Shown: positions 36,855-49,088, counted from the first letter of the stretch. The stretch is DNA of 64,000 bases from Herbaspirillum sp. RTI4 (GCF_034313965.1 NZ_JAVIWQ010000002.1:62001-126000), one strand, 5' to 3'. A program made the numbers and translations. The notes: generated by a model from the letters alone, not told the origin.

Positions 36855-36906
36855 AGAGCACTGACGGCAGGCCAGCGCCTGTCGACGATGGGATATAGCA
36901 GATAAT

Positions 36907-36949
36907 AAAAAAACGGCGGGTGGATAATTTCTCCACCCGCCGTTTTTTT
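36907..36949. terminator. Strong bidirectional terminator between the Anbu gene and purM
   Basis: A perfect stem with A7 CGGCGGGTGG on one side and CCACCCGCCG T7 on the other encloses a short AT-rich loop. It has T-runs in both directions, so it can end both the Anbu transcript (plus) and the purM transcript (minus). Confidence 0.93.
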
Positions 36950-37005
36950 ATTCTCGTTTTCCCATGAAGCACAGCCTGCGCCGCGCTGTTCCCTTCAAAT
37001 AAAAA

Positions 37006-38049
37006 TCAGATAACGATGGTTTGCGCTTCACCTTCGGCGCGGGCGCGGATTTGACCGATACGCCACACCGTTTCGCCAGCGGCTTGCAGTTGCGCCATGG
37101 CGGCGTCTGCGTTTTCCTTGCTGATAATCACCGTCATGCCGATACCGCAATTGAAAACCCGGTGCATTTCATCGTCGGCCACGCCGCCGTGGGTTTGCAG
37201 CCAGGAAAACAGCGGCGGCATAGTCCAGGCGCTGCTCTGCAATTCGGCGGTCAGATGGTCTTGCAAGACGCGCGGCACGTTTTCCAGCAAACCGCCGCCG
37301 GTGATATGCACCAGTCCCTTGACTTCCATCGAGGCCATCAGCGCCAGCAGGGGTTTGACGTAGATGCGGGTCGGCGTCATCAGGACGTCAGCCAGCGGAC
37401 GGCCGTGGAAATCGGCGTTCAGATCAGGTTTGGCGACGTCGAGTATCTTGCGCACCAGCGAATAACCGTTAGAATGCGCGCCGGACGAGGCCAGACCGAG
37501 GACGACATCGCCGGGAGCGATTTTGGTGCCGTCGATCAGTTTCGATTTTTCCACTGCACCGACGGCAAAACCGGCGAGATCGTATTCGCCGTCCGGGTAC
37601 ATGCCGGGCATTTCAGCGGTTTCGCCGCCGATCAGAGCGCAACCGGCCTGTTCGCAGCCGGCGGCAATGCCCTTGATGACATCGGTGGCGCTAGGCACAT
37701 CCAGCTTGCCGCAGGCGAAATAATCGAGGAAGAACAGCGGCTCGGCGCCCTGCACCAGGATGTCGTTGACGCTCATGGCGACCAGATCGATGCCGACCGT
37801 ATCGTGACGTTGCAGGTGAAACGCCAGTTTGAGCTTGGTGCCGACGCCGTCGGTACCGGAGACCAGTACCGGCTCCTTGAATTTTTTGCTGATTTCAAAA
37901 AGAGCGCCGAAACCACCGATGCCGCCCAGTACGCCCTCCCGGGTGGTGCGCTTGGCAAAAGGCTTGATTGCCTCAACCAGAGCGTCGCCGGCGTCCATAT
38001 CGACGCCCGCATCGCGGTAAGAGAGAGAAACTTTGGTAGATGAAGTCAT
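37006..38049 (-). CDS. purM: Phosphoribosylformylglycinamidine cyclo-ligase (AIR synthetase)
   Basis: 347 residues, usual length for PurM. Key segments are [21 protein letters not shown] at the start, [74 protein letters not shown] and [15 protein letters not shown]. It closes the imidazole ring of purine precursors (FGAM to AIR) with ATP in the cytoplasm. It is divergent from the AI-2E family permease gene, a common neighbour in Burkholderiales. Confidence 0.97.
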   Translation of the reverse strand: MTSSTKVSLSYRDAGVDMDAGDALVEAIKPFAKRTTREGVLGGIGGFGALFEISKKFKEPVLVSGTDGVGTKLKLAFHLQRHDTVGIDLVAMSVNDILVQGAEPLFFLDYFACGKLDVPSATDVIKGIAAGCEQAGCALIGGETAEMPGMYPDGEYDLAGFAVGAVEKSKLIDGTKIAPGDVVLGLASSGAHSNGYSLVRKILDVAKPDLNADFHGRPLADVLMTPTRIYVKPLLALMASMEVKGLVHITGGGLLENVPRVLQDHLTAELQSSAWTMPPLFSWLQTHGGVADDEMHRVFNCGIGMTVIISKENADAAMAQLQAAGETVWRIGQIRARAEGEAQTIVI

Positions 38050-38150
38050 GTGAGTGGCGGCAGAGGCGGTAAAATAGCAGGTTGGAGCGCTACCGTAACC
38101 GGCGGCGCAAAGCGTGATTTTATCAAACCGGGTTGCACTTATCTTATTTC

Positions 38151-39233
38151 ATGGGTTTTTCTTTGTCAGATGATCAAAAACATACGCTGCCGTGGCTGAT
38201 TGCCGCGCTGCTGCTGATCGGGCTTTTAGTACTGCTCGGCCCTATGCTCACGCCCTTTTTTACGGCCGGCATTCTGGCCTATGCGCTCAATCCCGGCGTG
38301 GATCGTCTGGCACGGCAGCGCATCGGCGGCTGGAAGCTGCCTCGCGTGGTGGCCGTAGCGATCGTCATGCTGGTGTTCATCCTGGCACTGCTAGCCATCG
38401 TCCTGGTGGTCGTACCTATCATCGGCCGCGAATTGCCGCTGCTCAGGGACCTGATTCCCAAATTATTAGACCGGCTCAATACGGTGCTGGCCCCGCGCCT
38501 GGAAGACTTCGGTATCCAGGTGCGACTCGATGGCAGCGGCGTAATGAAAATGCTGACCAGACAAATGGCGACCAGCAGCGAGGAAATCTGGTCCTCGGTA
38601 TTCGCCTCGGTACGCACCGGCGGCACCGCCATCCTTGGCTGGCTAAGCACGCTGCTGTTCATCCCGATGGCGCTGTTTTATCTGCTGCTTGACTGGCATG
38701 TATTTTTGCAACGCATAGAGCGCCTGATTCCGCGCCGCTGGACCGCCAAGGTCAGGACGCTGGCCGTTGAAGTCGATCAGTTGCTGGCGCAGTATCTGCG
38801 CGGTCAATTGCTGGTGATGCTGATACTGGCGATTTATTATTCTGCCGCGCTGGCCGTTGCCGGTTTTGATATCGCGCTGCCAGTCGGTATCGTGACCGGC
38901 TTGCTGGTGTTCATTCCCTTCGTCGGCTACGGCCTCGGCCTGACGCTGGCGCTGGTCGCTGCGGTATTGCAATTCAGCGGCTGGTACGGCCTGATTGCGG
39001 TCGCGGTGATCTACGGCGTCGGTCAGGTGCTGGAAAGCTTCATCCTCACGCCGATGCTCGTCGGCGAACGTATCGGCCTGCACCCATTGGTGGTGATTTT
39101 TGCTTTGCTGGCGTTCGGACAACTGTTCGGCTTCACCGGCGTGCTGCTGGCGCTGCCGGCCTCGGCGGCCATGTCGGTCATGGTCAAGCATGTCAAGGCC
39201 AGTTATCTGAGCAGCCCCTTTTACAATGCCTAG
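38151..39233 (+). CDS. AI-2E family (PerM-like) transporter
   Basis: 360 residues from the ATG at 38151; a TTG at 38133 would only add six residues. About eight membrane helices are visible, with the family pattern LTPFFTAGILAYALNPGVDR, a long amphipathic segment (LIPKLLDRLNTVLAPRLEDF), then FIPMALFYLLLDW and the C-terminal SFILTPMLVGERIGLHPLVV. Members were named for autoinducer-2 export but most are uncharacterised permeases. It is followed by hda 54 bp downstream. Confidence 0.92.
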   Translation: MGFSLSDDQKHTLPWLIAALLLIGLLVLLGPMLTPFFTAGILAYALNPGVDRLARQRIGGWKLPRVVAVAIVMLVFILALLAIVLVVVPIIGRELPLLRDLIPKLLDRLNTVLAPRLEDFGIQVRLDGSGVMKMLTRQMATSSEEIWSSVFASVRTGGTAILGWLSTLLFIPMALFYLLLDWHVFLQRIERLIPRRWTAKVRTLAVEVDQLLAQYLRGQLLVMLILAIYYSAALAVAGFDIALPVGIVTGLLVFIPFVGYGLGLTLALVAAVLQFSGWYGLIAVAVIYGVGQVLESFILTPMLVGERIGLHPLVVIFALLAFGQLFGFTGVLLALPASAAMSVMVKHVKASYLSSPFYNA

Positions 39234-39287
39234 GATCATGATCTCGCCCGGAATGCGCGCCCGGCTCACTGCCTGCAGAGCTCATCC

Positions 39288-40004
39288 ATGAGCGTTCCAC
39301 CCGTGAAAATTCAACCTATGCGGCAGCTCATCCTGGAACTACCGCAAGCGCAGCCATTTTCGCTGGAGGGATTCATCGCCGGCAGCAGCAATGCAGAACT
39401 GATGCAACGCCTGCAACTGTGGGCGGGTAGCGCCGAAACCACGGGCGACCGTTCCCTCTACCTCTGGGGCGAAGCCGGTTCCGGCAAAAGCCACTTGCTG
39501 CAAGCGCTGACCGCTGCGACTAACGGCCGCTATCTGTCTGCCGATTCGACGCCGGAATCATTCGATTACTCCCCCGACATCCGCTGCTATGTGCTGGACG
39601 ATTGCGAACGCTTGTCGCCTGCGTCGCAAATCGCCGCATTCAATCTATTCAACCAGGTGCGCGAGCGCGGCGGGGTGCTGGCGGCAGCGGGGGCAGCTGC
39701 TCCGGCGCAGCTCGCTGTGCGTGAAGATTTGCGCACGCGTTTGGGCTGGGGTCTGATTTATCAGTTACACAGCCTGAGCGACGCAGAAAAAATTGCCGCG
39801 CTGGAAACCGCCGCCGCCGCACGCGGCGTGGGGATTGCCTCTGGCGTGCTACCCTATCTCATTACGCATTTTCAGCGCGATATGCGTTCGCTGTCGGCCA
39901 TGCTGGATGCGCTGGACCGTTATTCGCTGGAAACCAAGCGTCCCATTACTCTGCCGCTGCTGCGCAGCCTGCTCCAGCTGGAATCGGAAGAAACCAGCTC
40001 ATGA
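39288..40004 (+). CDS. hda: DnaA regulatory inactivator Hda
   Basis: 238 residues from the ATG at 39288; an internal ATG at 39318 (MRQLILELPQAQPFSLEGF) gives the more usual Hda N-terminus, and neither has a strong ribosome site. The AAA+ Walker A is LWGEAGSGKSHLLQAL, Walker B region is CYVLDDCERL, and RYSLETKRPITLPLLRSLL ends it. Hda couples the DNA polymerase clamp to hydrolysis of DnaA-ATP and prevents over-initiation. A clamp-binding QLxLxL-type motif (QLILELP) sits at the N-terminus. Followed by a HAD phosphatase gene 13 bp downstream. Confidence 0.92.
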   Translation: MSVPPVKIQPMRQLILELPQAQPFSLEGFIAGSSNAELMQRLQLWAGSAETTGDRSLYLWGEAGSGKSHLLQALTAATNGRYLSADSTPESFDYSPDIRCYVLDDCERLSPASQIAAFNLFNQVRERGGVLAAAGAAAPAQLAVREDLRTRLGWGLIYQLHSLSDAEKIAALETAAAARGVGIASGVLPYLITHFQRDMRSLSAMLDALDRYSLETKRPITLPLLRSLLQLESEETSS

Positions 40005-40017
40005 CCACCCCTCCCCT

Positions 40018-40698
40018 ATGAACCTCGCTCTCTTCGATCTCGACCATACCTTGTTGCCGCTGGACTCCGACCACGAGTGGGGCCAGTTTTTGTCTCGCAC
40101 CGGCGCAGTCGATCCCGACGAGTTCCGCAAGCATAATAACGAGTGGTACGCCCAATACGAAGCCGGCACGCTCGATCCGGTCAAGTATCTGGAATTTGCC
40201 TTTTCTACGCTGGCGCGTTTTCCTCGTGCGCAACTCGACACATGGCATGCGCAATTCTTGCGCGAAGTCGTGCAACCGGTAGTGCTTCCCGTCGCCCTGG
40301 CGCTGGTCAAAAAACATCAGGAGGCGGGCGATCTGGTCGCCATCGTCACCGCCACCAACAGCTTTGTCACCGCGCCGATTGCGCGGCTGTTCGACGTCGA
40401 ACATCTGGTCGCTGCCCATCCGGTTCTCAATGCCGACGGCAGCCTTACCGGCCAACTGGCCAATGGCCATTCCTACGGTGCCGGCAAGATCGTGCAAACC
40501 GAAGCCTGGCTGGCTGGCATGCAAAAAACGCTGGGCGACTTCGAACGCAGTTATTTTTATAGCGATTCGCAAAACGATATTCCGCTGATGTCGCTGGTCA
40601 CCGATCCGGTGGCCACCAACCCCAATGCCAAGCTGAAAGCGCATGCACTCGCCCACGCCTGGCCGATCCTGAACCTTTTCGAAGCGCATCTGCAATGA
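40018..40698 (+). CDS. HAD-family phosphatase, subfamily IB (SerB-like)
   Basis: 226 residues from the ATG at 40018, which gives the exact family start MNLALFDLDHTLLPLDSDHEW with the DxD motif at Asp7 and Asp9. Motif II is VAIVTATNSF, Lys lies near the GAGKIVQ segment, and motif III is YFYSDSQNDIPLMSLV. These enzymes dephosphorylate small metabolites such as phosphoserine or histidinol phosphate. The exact substrate is not readable. It lies between hda and pcnB and overlaps the pcnB start by 4 bp. Confidence 0.93.
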   Translation: MNLALFDLDHTLLPLDSDHEWGQFLSRTGAVDPDEFRKHNNEWYAQYEAGTLDPVKYLEFAFSTLARFPRAQLDTWHAQFLREVVQPVVLPVALALVKKHQEAGDLVAIVTATNSFVTAPIARLFDVEHLVAAHPVLNADGSLTGQLANGHSYGAGKIVQTEAWLAGMQKTLGDFERSYFYSDSQNDIPLMSLVTDPVATNPNAKLKAHALAHAWPILNLFEAHLQ

Positions 40699-42089
40699 TA
40701 AAAAGACTGATCCGCTCCCTGCTGGGAAAAAGTAAAAAAGCCTTAAAACCGGGCCAGGCGCAGGTACTCGACCGCAAACAACACGGCATCGACCCGCAGC
40801 TGGTTTCGTCTAACGCCGTGCGCGTGACCAAAACCCTGCAAGACGCCGGCTTCAAGGCCTTTATCGTCGGCGGCGCGGTGCGCGATCTGCTATTGCACGT
40901 CAAGCCCAAGGATTTCGACATTGCGACCAACGCCACGCCGGAGCAGGTTAAAAAACTGTTCCGCCGCGCCTTCATCATCGGTCGCCGCTTTCAGATTGTG
41001 CATGTGATGTTCGGCCAGGATCTGCTCGAAGTGACGACCTTCCGTGGCTCCTCTGCCGACAGCGCACCGAAAGACGAACATGGTCGCGTGCTGCGCGACA
41101 ATACCTTCGGCGAGCAGCATGAAGATGCGCAGCGTCGCGACTTCACCATCAACGCCATGTATTACGACCCGGCCACCGAGACCGTGCTCGATTACTACGG
41201 CGGCATTGCCGATATCCGCGCCAAAACGCTGCGCATCATCGGCCTGGCGGAAGTGCGTTTCCGCGAAGACCCGGTTCGGATGCTGCGCGCAGTGCGGTTT
41301 GCCGCCAGACTCAATTTCACGATTGATCCCGCCACCAGCGCACCAATCGCCTTGATGGCCTCATTGATCGACAACGTCCCGGCGGCGCGCGTCTTTGATG
41401 AAATGCTCAAGCTGCTCATGAGCGGTCAGGCGCTGGCCTGTCTGCAACAGCTGCGCAAAGAGGGCTTGCATCACGGCCTGCTGCCGCTGCTGGACGTGGT
41501 GCTGGAACAACCGCTGGGCGAGAAATTCGTTACGCTGGCGCTGGGCAATACGGATGAGCGGATTCGTCAGGGCAAGCCGGTTTCGCCCGGCTTCCTGTTC
41601 GCCTCGCTGCTGTGGCATCAGGTGCTGGAAAAGTGGCAGGCATATCAGGCGGCGGGCGAATACCCGATTCCGGCGCTGCATCTGGCGGCCGACGATGTGC
41701 TCGACGCCCAGACCGACAAGCTGGCGCTGCAACGCAAGATTGCCTCCGACATGCGCGATATCTGGGCCATGCAACCGCGCTTTGAACGACGCACCGGCAA
41801 GTCGCCCTACAAACTGCTGGAACACCCGCGTCTGCGCGCTGGTTACGACTTCCTGCTGCTGCGCTGTGCATCGGGTGAAATCCAGAGCGGCATCGGCGAA
41901 TGGTGGACGGCGTTCATGGAAGCCGACGGTTCCGGCCGCGAAATTTTGCTGACGCAAAAGATCAATACCGCCGGTAGCGCATCAAACACCGGTCCTGCCC
42001 CTGCCAAAAAACGCAAACGCCGCAGTCCGGCCAGTCGCGCACGCAGCGATAGCGCGGCTCCCGCAACTGCACCAGTGTTACCCGATTAA
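40695..42089 (+). CDS. pcnB: Poly(A) polymerase I
   Basis: 464 residues. The nucleotidyltransferase head has FIVGGAVRDLLLHVKPKDFD and IATNATPEQVKKLFRRAFII, followed by RRDFTINAMYYDPAT and the RNA-binding FREDPVRMLRAVRFAARLNF. The C-terminus is basic (AKKRKRRSPASRAR). It adds 3' poly(A) tails that mark RNA for decay. The C-terminal length and basic tail distinguish it from CCA-adding enzyme. It overlaps the HAD gene and is followed by folK with 1 bp between them. Confidence 0.95.
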   Translation: MIKRLIRSLLGKSKKALKPGQAQVLDRKQHGIDPQLVSSNAVRVTKTLQDAGFKAFIVGGAVRDLLLHVKPKDFDIATNATPEQVKKLFRRAFIIGRRFQIVHVMFGQDLLEVTTFRGSSADSAPKDEHGRVLRDNTFGEQHEDAQRRDFTINAMYYDPATETVLDYYGGIADIRAKTLRIIGLAEVRFREDPVRMLRAVRFAARLNFTIDPATSAPIALMASLIDNVPAARVFDEMLKLLMSGQALACLQQLRKEGLHHGLLPLLDVVLEQPLGEKFVTLALGNTDERIRQGKPVSPGFLFASLLWHQVLEKWQAYQAAGEYPIPALHLAADDVLDAQTDKLALQRKIASDMRDIWAMQPRFERRTGKSPYKLLEHPRLRAGYDFLLLRCASGEIQSGIGEWWTAFMEADGSGREILLTQKINTAGSASNTGPAPAKKRKRRSPASRARSDSAAPATAPVLPD

Positions 42090-42090
42090 G

Positions 42091-42585
42091 ATGCCAGACG
42101 TTCGTCCCGGCGAATATCTCGCCTATCTCGGCATCGGCGCTAATCTGGGCGACGCGACAGTGACGGTGCGCGCGGCTGTCGAGGCGATTGCTGCGCTCGA
42201 TGGCACCCGGCTACTGCGCGTCTCCAGCCTGTTTGGCAGCGCCCCGGTAGATGCCGACGGCGACGACTACATCAACGCCGTCGCCGCCATTGCCACCGTG
42301 CAGGAACCGCTGGCCTTGCTGACCCAACTGCAAGGCCTCGAACAGGATTTCGGACGCCAGCGCTCCTACCGCAATGCCCCCCGCACGCTGGATATTGACT
42401 TGTTGCTGTACGCGGATTGGCGCATAGACTCCACGCGACTGACCGTGCCGCACCCGCGTATGAGCGAACGCGCCTTCGTTCTGCTGCCCTTGCTGGAAAT
42501 TGCGCCCGACATCGACATTCCCGGCCTCGGCGCGGCCAGTCAATTCATTGATACTGTCTCCGATCAGCGCATACAGCGCATGTAG
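42091..42585 (+). CDS. folK: HPPK: 6-hydroxymethyl-7,8-dihydropterin pyrophosphokinase
   Basis: 164 residues, standard HPPK length. Motifs are YLGIGANLGDATVTVRAAVE at the start, VSSLFGSAPVDADGDDYINA, and RNAPRTLDIDLLLYADWRID followed by LTVPHPRMSERAFVLLPLLE. It transfers pyrophosphate from ATP to hydroxymethyl-dihydropterin in folate synthesis. Next to panB, so cofactor synthesis genes are adjacent. Confidence 0.96.
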   Translation: MPDVRPGEYLAYLGIGANLGDATVTVRAAVEAIAALDGTRLLRVSSLFGSAPVDADGDDYINAVAAIATVQEPLALLTQLQGLEQDFGRQRSYRNAPRTLDIDLLLYADWRIDSTRLTVPHPRMSERAFVLLPLLEIAPDIDIPGLGAASQFIDTVSDQRIQRM

Positions 42586-42736
42586 CGACTCCAGGGCGTG
42601 TTGACCGTTCATTTGTAAGATGCGCTTTCGCACAAGAAAAAACGCGGGGCAGATCGATAAGATTACAGATCAGGCCGCAACCGCTCTCACCCTCGCGCCG
42701 CCGTCAGCGGCTCCACCTTTTTTATCAGGAAATGTC

Positions 42737-43567
42737 ATGGCAAGTTATTTGCAAGACTCCCCCGCCACACCCGAGCGCAAACCCATCACGGCACCGGCCT
42801 TGCTGGCGATGCGTCAGCGCAATGAAAAAATAGCCATGCTGACCTGCTACGACGCCAGCTTTGCGACCCTGTTCGATCGTGCCGGTGTTGAGGTGCTGCT
42901 GATCGGCGATTCGCTCGGCATGGTCTGCCAGGGGCATTCCTCGACGCTGCCGGTATCGCTGCAAGAGATCGCCTACCACACCGCCTGCGTGGCGCGTGGC
43001 AACCGCAGCGCGCTGATTGTGGCTGACATGCCCTTCGGTACGTATCCGACACCCACCGCCAGTTATGACAATGCTGTCCGGCTGATGCAAAACGGGGCGC
43101 ACATGATCAAGGTCGAAGGCGGAGCCTGGCTGGCCGAGACCGTCCGCTTTCTGACCGAGCGCGGTATTCCTGTATGCGCGCATCTTGGCCTGACGCCGCA
43201 ATCGGTGCATCAGTTGGGCGGCTACAAGGTGCAAGGAAAAACGCTGGAGGGCGCCGAATTATTGCTGGCCGATGCGCTGGCACTGCAAGCGGCGGGTGTG
43301 TCGCTGCTGGTACTGGAAGCCATTCCCGCGACGCTCGGCAAGTCGGTCACTGAAAGTCTGTCGATTCCGACTATCGGTATCGGCGCTGGTCCGGATTGCT
43401 CCGGTCAGGTGCTGGTGATGCACGACATGCTCGGCGTATTTCCAGGCCATCAGGCGAAATTTGTGAAGAATTTCATGCAGGATGCCGGCAGTATCGATGC
43501 GGCAGTGCGCGCGTATGTCGCGGCCGTCCGGGATCAGAGTTTTCCTGATGCCAAGCATTGTTTTTAA
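42737..43567 (+). CDS. panB: 3-methyl-2-oxobutanoate hydroxymethyltransferase
   Basis: 276 residues from the ATG at 42737, which has AGGA 7 bp before it; the open frame further upstream is not family-like. Motifs are [71 protein letters not shown] and [20 protein letters not shown]. It makes ketopantoate from 2-oxoisovalerate and methylene-THF, the first step of pantothenate synthesis. panC is not in the window. A terminator follows. Confidence 0.96.
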   Translation: MASYLQDSPATPERKPITAPALLAMRQRNEKIAMLTCYDASFATLFDRAGVEVLLIGDSLGMVCQGHSSTLPVSLQEIAYHTACVARGNRSALIVADMPFGTYPTPTASYDNAVRLMQNGAHMIKVEGGAWLAETVRFLTERGIPVCAHLGLTPQSVHQLGGYKVQGKTLEGAELLLADALALQAAGVSLLVLEAIPATLGKSVTESLSIPTIGIGAGPDCSGQVLVMHDMLGVFPGHQAKFVKNFMQDAGSIDAAVRAYVAAVRDQSFPDAKHCF

Positions 43568-43600
43568 GATAGCGAGGGGCTGAAACACCTACGCCAAAGA

Positions 43601-43640
43601 AAAAGAGGGCGCGGATCACATCGATTCGCGCCCTCTTTTT
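43601..43640. terminator. Bidirectional terminator between panB and dnaJ
   Basis: AAAAGAGGGCGCG (43601-43613) pairs with CGCGCCCTCTTTT (43627-43639) across a 13 bp loop, followed by further T. It can end panB (plus); the A-run gives a T-run on the minus strand for dnaJ, which stops about 70 bp away. Confidence 0.9.
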
Positions 43641-43678
43641 GTTTCAGTCAACAGACATAGGTCATCAGGACTGAGACA

Positions 43679-43715
43679 CCATTAACTGTGCCGCCATTAA
43701 CTGTGCCGCCATTAA
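43679..43715. repeat. 15 bp direct repeat at the dnaJ stop
   Basis: CCATTAACTGTGCCG occurs at 43679-43693 and 43694-43708, and a third partial copy CCATTAA contains the dnaJ stop codon. It looks like a small duplication of the gene end. Confidence 0.8.
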
Positions 43716-44848
43716 TCAAAAAACTCCTTGACCTTGTCTTTCCAGGTTTTGGTTTGCGGGCTGTGCTTGGCACCGCCTTCGTTAGTCAGATTTTCAAATT
43801 CGCGCAGCAGGTCTTTTTGCTTGTCGGTCAGCTTGATCGGCGTTTCGACAATGACATGACAGAACAAGTCACCGGCATAACCGGAACGGACACCCTTGAT
43901 CCCCTTGCCGCGCAAACGGAAGGTTTTTTCGGACTGCGTGCCTTCAGGAATGACGAATGAGGCCTTGCCATTGAGCGTTGGCGCTTCGATTTCGCCACCC
44001 AACGCTGCCTTGGCAAAGGAGATCGGCATTTCGCAATGGAGATCGTCGCCCTCGCGCTTGAACACTTCATGCGGCTTGATGTGGATTTCCACGTACAGGT
44101 CGCCGGGAGGTCCGCCATTCATGCCCGGTTCGCCGTTGCCGGTCGAACGGATGCGCATGCTGTCGTCTATCCCTTCGGGGATCTTGACTTCCAGTGTCTT
44201 GTTGCGTTTCAGACGGCCTGCGCCGGCGCAGGTCGGGCATGGCTCAGGGACGATCTTGCCGCTGCCGTGACACTTGGGGCAGGTCTGCTGGATGCTGAAA
44301 AAACCTTGCTGCATGCGCACCTGCCCGTGTCCGGCGCAAGTGGTGCAAGTGACCGGCGCAGTGCCCGGCTTGGCACCGGAACCGTGGCAGGAGTTGCACT
44401 CGTCCCATGAAGGGACGCGAATCGTCGTGTCGTAACCGTGAGCGGCTTGTTCGAGAGTAATTTCGAGGTTGTAGCGTAAATCCGCACCGCGGTAGACTTG
44501 CGGTCCGGCACTGCGGCCGCGTCCTCCGCCGCCGCCTCCACCACCGCCGAAAATGTCGCCAAAAATGTCACCGAAAGCATCGGCGAAACCACCGGCTCCA
44601 CCGCCGCCAGCACCCATATTGGGGTCCACGCCGGCGTGACCGTAACGGTCGTAGGCCTCGCGCTTCTGCGGATCGGACAGCATTTCGTAGGCTTCCTTGG
44701 CTTCCTTGAATTTTTCTTCGGCGCCCTTGCTGTCGGGATTGCGGTCGGGATGATGTTTCATCGCCATCTTGCGGTAGGATTTTTTGATTTCCTCATCGCT
44801 GGCGTTTTTTGCTACGCCCAGTATTTCGTAAAAATCGCGTTTTGCCAT
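43712..44848 (-). CDS. dnaJ: Chaperone DnaJ
   Basis: 378 residues. The J domain (1-70) has HPD at 33-35. A Gly/Phe-rich linker follows with a run of nine glycines, then four CxxCxGxG zinc motifs ([32 protein letters not shown]) and the C-terminal substrate domains ([20 protein letters not shown]). It delivers unfolded proteins to DnaK and stimulates its ATPase. It is the last gene of the grpE-dnaK-dnaJ series. The ribosome site is weak. Confidence 0.98.
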   Translation of the reverse strand: MAKRDFYEILGVAKNASDEEIKKSYRKMAMKHHPDRNPDSKGAEEKFKEAKEAYEMLSDPQKREAYDRYGHAGVDPNMGAGGGGAGGFADAFGDIFGDIFGGGGGGGGGRGRSAGPQVYRGADLRYNLEITLEQAAHGYDTTIRVPSWDECNSCHGSGAKPGTAPVTCTTCAGHGQVRMQQGFFSIQQTCPKCHGSGKIVPEPCPTCAGAGRLKRNKTLEVKIPEGIDDSMRIRSTGNGEPGMNGGPPGDLYVEIHIKPHEVFKREGDDLHCEMPISFAKAALGGEIEAPTLNGKASFVIPEGTQSEKTFRLRGKGIKGVRSGYAGDLFCHVIVETPIKLTDKQKDLLREFENLTNEGGAKHSPQTKTWKDKVKEFFD

Positions 44849-44997
44849 GGTTGTTGTACGTCGTGTTGTACGCCGTGTTGGAGTTCGTTAAGCGCGCTGT
44901 TGCAAGCGCACTATTGGTTTATCGAAATTATCATGCTGTCGCTGCACTTCGTTTGCCGTGATGCAATGCTTCGGCATCTCCACTCAAGCGACAAGGT

Positions 44998-45036
44998 AAA
45001 ACGCCGAGGGCCAGCTTTTCGGCTGGCCACTCGGCG
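44998..45036 (-). terminator. Hairpin between dnaK and dnaJ
   Basis: GGCCAGC (45009-45015) pairs with GCTGGCC (45022-45028) and GCCGAG with CTCGGC outside it, with one bulge. On the minus strand GTTTTACC follows, so it is a fair terminator or processing hairpin after dnaK and would lower dnaJ expression relative to dnaK. Confidence 0.7.
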
Positions 45037-45075
45037 CGTCAAGCGACTGACGCCGCTGACGGAACTTGCTTTATC

Positions 45076-47016
<1,941 letters not shown>

Positions 47017-47194
47017 GATTTTTTCCTTGAATGACTGTTAACGAGTTTTTGATGTTTTTAATATGTGTGGAAAACGGCCGTTTTCAAGCGATTCCTGCGT
47101 AAAATCTGGCAAAAATTACTATCTGCTCGATACCGCGGAACGCCCCAAACGTTCATGCGCTTTAGTCTTTACCCAGACCAAAGCGCTGATTGCT

Positions 47195-47749
47195 TTATTT
47201 GGCTTGCGCCACAGTAACCAGGGCCGGGCGCAACAGACGCTCGGAAATGGTGTAACCCTTTTGCAAGACGGCCACCACGGTATTGGCTTCCTGCTCGGCA
47301 GGAACTGCGGAAACGGCCTGATGCTTCATCGGATCGAGCTTGTCGCCGGGCTGCGGGCTGACTTCCAGCAATTTGTTCTTCTCGAACGCTGACACCAGCT
47401 GCTTGAGCGTCATTTCGACACCTTCCTTGAGCGATTCCACCGAAGGCGTTTCGACCTTCAGCGCCATTTCAAGGCTGTCCATGACCGACAGCAAGCTCTC
47501 GGCAAAACCTTCGACCGCAAATTTGTGGGCGCGGCTGATGTCTTCCTGAGCGCGTCGGCGGATATTTTCAGCTTCGGCCTTGGCGCGCAAATAGGCATCC
47601 TGCAATTCGGCGGCTTTCAGTTCAGCGGCACTCAACTGCTCCTGCAAGCCCGCCACGGAATGAGCGTCAGCAGCAACACCAGCATCCGCATCGGTGGCAT
47701 TTTTTTGATTTTCCAATTCCTGCTCCATCTGTTTTCCTGGCTCTTGCAT
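47195..47749 (-). CDS. grpE: Nucleotide exchange factor GrpE
   Basis: 184 residues from the ATG at 47749 (GGAG 8-9 bp upstream); an internal ATG at 47728 also has AGGA, so the start is uncertain by seven residues. A long coiled coil (about 30-75, [20 protein letters not shown]) precedes the beta domain with [18 protein letters not shown] and [20 protein letters not shown], ending [13 protein letters not shown]. It releases ADP from DnaK. Two palindromes and a sigma-32-like site lie upstream. Confidence 0.96.
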   Translation of the reverse strand: MQEPGKQMEQELENQKNATDADAGVAADAHSVAGLQEQLSAAELKAAELQDAYLRAKAEAENIRRRAQEDISRAHKFAVEGFAESLLSVMDSLEMALKVETPSVESLKEGVEMTLKQLVSAFEKNKLLEVSPQPGDKLDPMKHQAVSAVPAEQEANTVVAVLQKGYTISERLLRPALVTVAQAK

Positions 47750-47780
47750 GCTGATTGATCTCCGAACTGTCAGTATTCAT

Positions 47781-47850
47781 GGACATAAATGTCCGCTCAA
47801 GGCATCAACGTGAGGCTATCCCTTACGTTTTCAAGGGACATTCCCTTGAA
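47781..47850 (-). promoter_or_regulatory. grpE upstream region: two palindromes and a possible heat-shock promoter
   Basis: Two perfect palindromes are present: GGACAT-AA-ATGTCC (47781-47794) and TTCAAGGGA-CAT-TCCCTTGAA (47830-47850). On the minus strand the second supplies CTTGAA (47835-47830), and 14 bp further CCTCACGT (47815-47808) resembles the sigma-32 -10 element CCCCATNT. The site would drive grpE and perhaps dnaK. The sigma-32 call is moderate; the palindromes are certain. Confidence 0.45.
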
Positions 47851-47859
47851 TATTCGCTG

Positions 47860-47882
47860 TTTCCCGCATTTCCGGCGGGAAA
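47860..47882. other. Hairpin between hemH and grpE
   Basis: TTTCCCGC (47860-47867) pairs with GCGGGAAA (47875-47882). No T-run follows on the minus strand, so it is a weak terminator for hemH or a leader structure. Confidence 0.5.
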
Positions 47883-47913
47883 TCCGGCTATTTTAGCAGC
47901 GCAGGTTGCGCCC

Positions 47914-49020
47914 CTACTCCGTTGCGCCATAGTGCCGCGCCTGTTGCAAGGAGATATCTGCCTGCTGTTGCCGCTGGTCGCTGGCAGCGGCGCTGTCGGC
48001 CAGCGGCCAGCCCTGCATGTGTTCCCCGGCAATCGTCAGCAGTCCGTCTATCCATTCCGGCGCATCGTTGAGGCAGGGGATAAAGTGAAATTCCTTGCCG
48101 CCCGCTTCCAGGAAGTCATGGCGGGCCTCGATAGAGATCTCTTCCAGCGTTTCCAGACAATCGCTGGTGAAACCGGGACACATCACATCAACACGGCCGA
48201 TGCCCTCGCGCGCCAGTTTCATCAAACTGGGTGCGGTATAGGGTTGCAGCCATTCGGCTTTGCCGAAACGGGACTGGAAAGTCACCATATATTCTTGCGG
48301 CGTCAGTTCCAGCGCCTGGGCCAGCAGTCGCGCCGTCTTGTAGCATTCACAGTGATAAGGGTCTCCCAGCAAAAGCGTGCGCTTGGGCACGCCGTGGAAG
48401 CTCATGACCAGCTTGTCCGGCCGACCATGCTGCTCCCAGTGGGCCAGCACCGAATGGCGCAGCGCCTGAATATAGGCATCGCTATCGTGATAATGCTTGA
48501 CCAGCCGCAGCTCCGGCATATTGCGCACGCTGGCGAAATGGGCGAATACGGCGTCGAAAATCGAGGCCGTCGTCGCAGCAGCGTATTGCGGATAGGCGGG
48601 CAGCACCAGAATGCGTTCGCAACCTTCTTCCTTGAGCTGCTGCAACACCGCTGGCACACCCGGATTGCCGTAACGCATCGCATAGGCCACCCGAACCCGG
48701 TACCCGCGCTCTTCGCACAAGCGTTGCAGCGCACTCGCCTGACGTTCGGTATGCACTTTCAGCGGCGAACCTTCGTTAGTCCAGATCGATGCGTACTTGG
48801 CAGCCGAGCGGGAAGAGCGGAACGGCAGGATGATGCCGTTCAGAATCAGCCACCAGAGCGCCCGGGGGATTTCCACCACCCGCGGATCGGACAGGAATTG
48901 TTTGAGATAACGCCGCACGTCACCGGTCGTCGGCGCGTCCGGCGTACCCAGATTCACCAGCAGGATGGCGGTTTGATCGATACGACCATGCACATGGGGG
49001 GGTTCTGCGCGAAAAGACAT
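47914..49020 (-). CDS. hemH: Ferrochelatase
   Basis: 368 residues with AGGAA before the ATG. Motifs are [75 protein letters not shown] (with the catalytic His), [20 protein letters not shown] and [17 protein letters not shown]. It inserts iron into protoporphyrin IX at the membrane face. It sits between recN and grpE, the usual Burkholderiales order. Confidence 0.97.
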   Translation of the reverse strand: MSFRAEPPHVHGRIDQTAILLVNLGTPDAPTTGDVRRYLKQFLSDPRVVEIPRALWWLILNGIILPFRSSRSAAKYASIWTNEGSPLKVHTERQASALQRLCEERGYRVRVAYAMRYGNPGVPAVLQQLKEEGCERILVLPAYPQYAAATTASIFDAVFAHFASVRNMPELRLVKHYHDSDAYIQALRHSVLAHWEQHGRPDKLVMSFHGVPKRTLLLGDPYHCECYKTARLLAQALELTPQEYMVTFQSRFGKAEWLQPYTAPSLMKLAREGIGRVDVMCPGFTSDCLETLEEISIEARHDFLEAGGKEFHFIPCLNDAPEWIDGLLTIAGEHMQGWPLADSAAASDQRQQQADISLQQARHYGATE

Positions 49021-49088
49021 AATGTTCCTGGATTTGTGCGGGGATTGAATGAGTGCGACGCGCCTGCGTAGGGCGTTGTCAGGTGCGC

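Noticed and set aside
47017..47194. CIRCE (HrcA) operator upstream of dnaK
   Set aside because: I looked for TTAGCACTC-N9-GAGTGCTAA or a close variant here, upstream of grpE and upstream of hrcA, and saw none.
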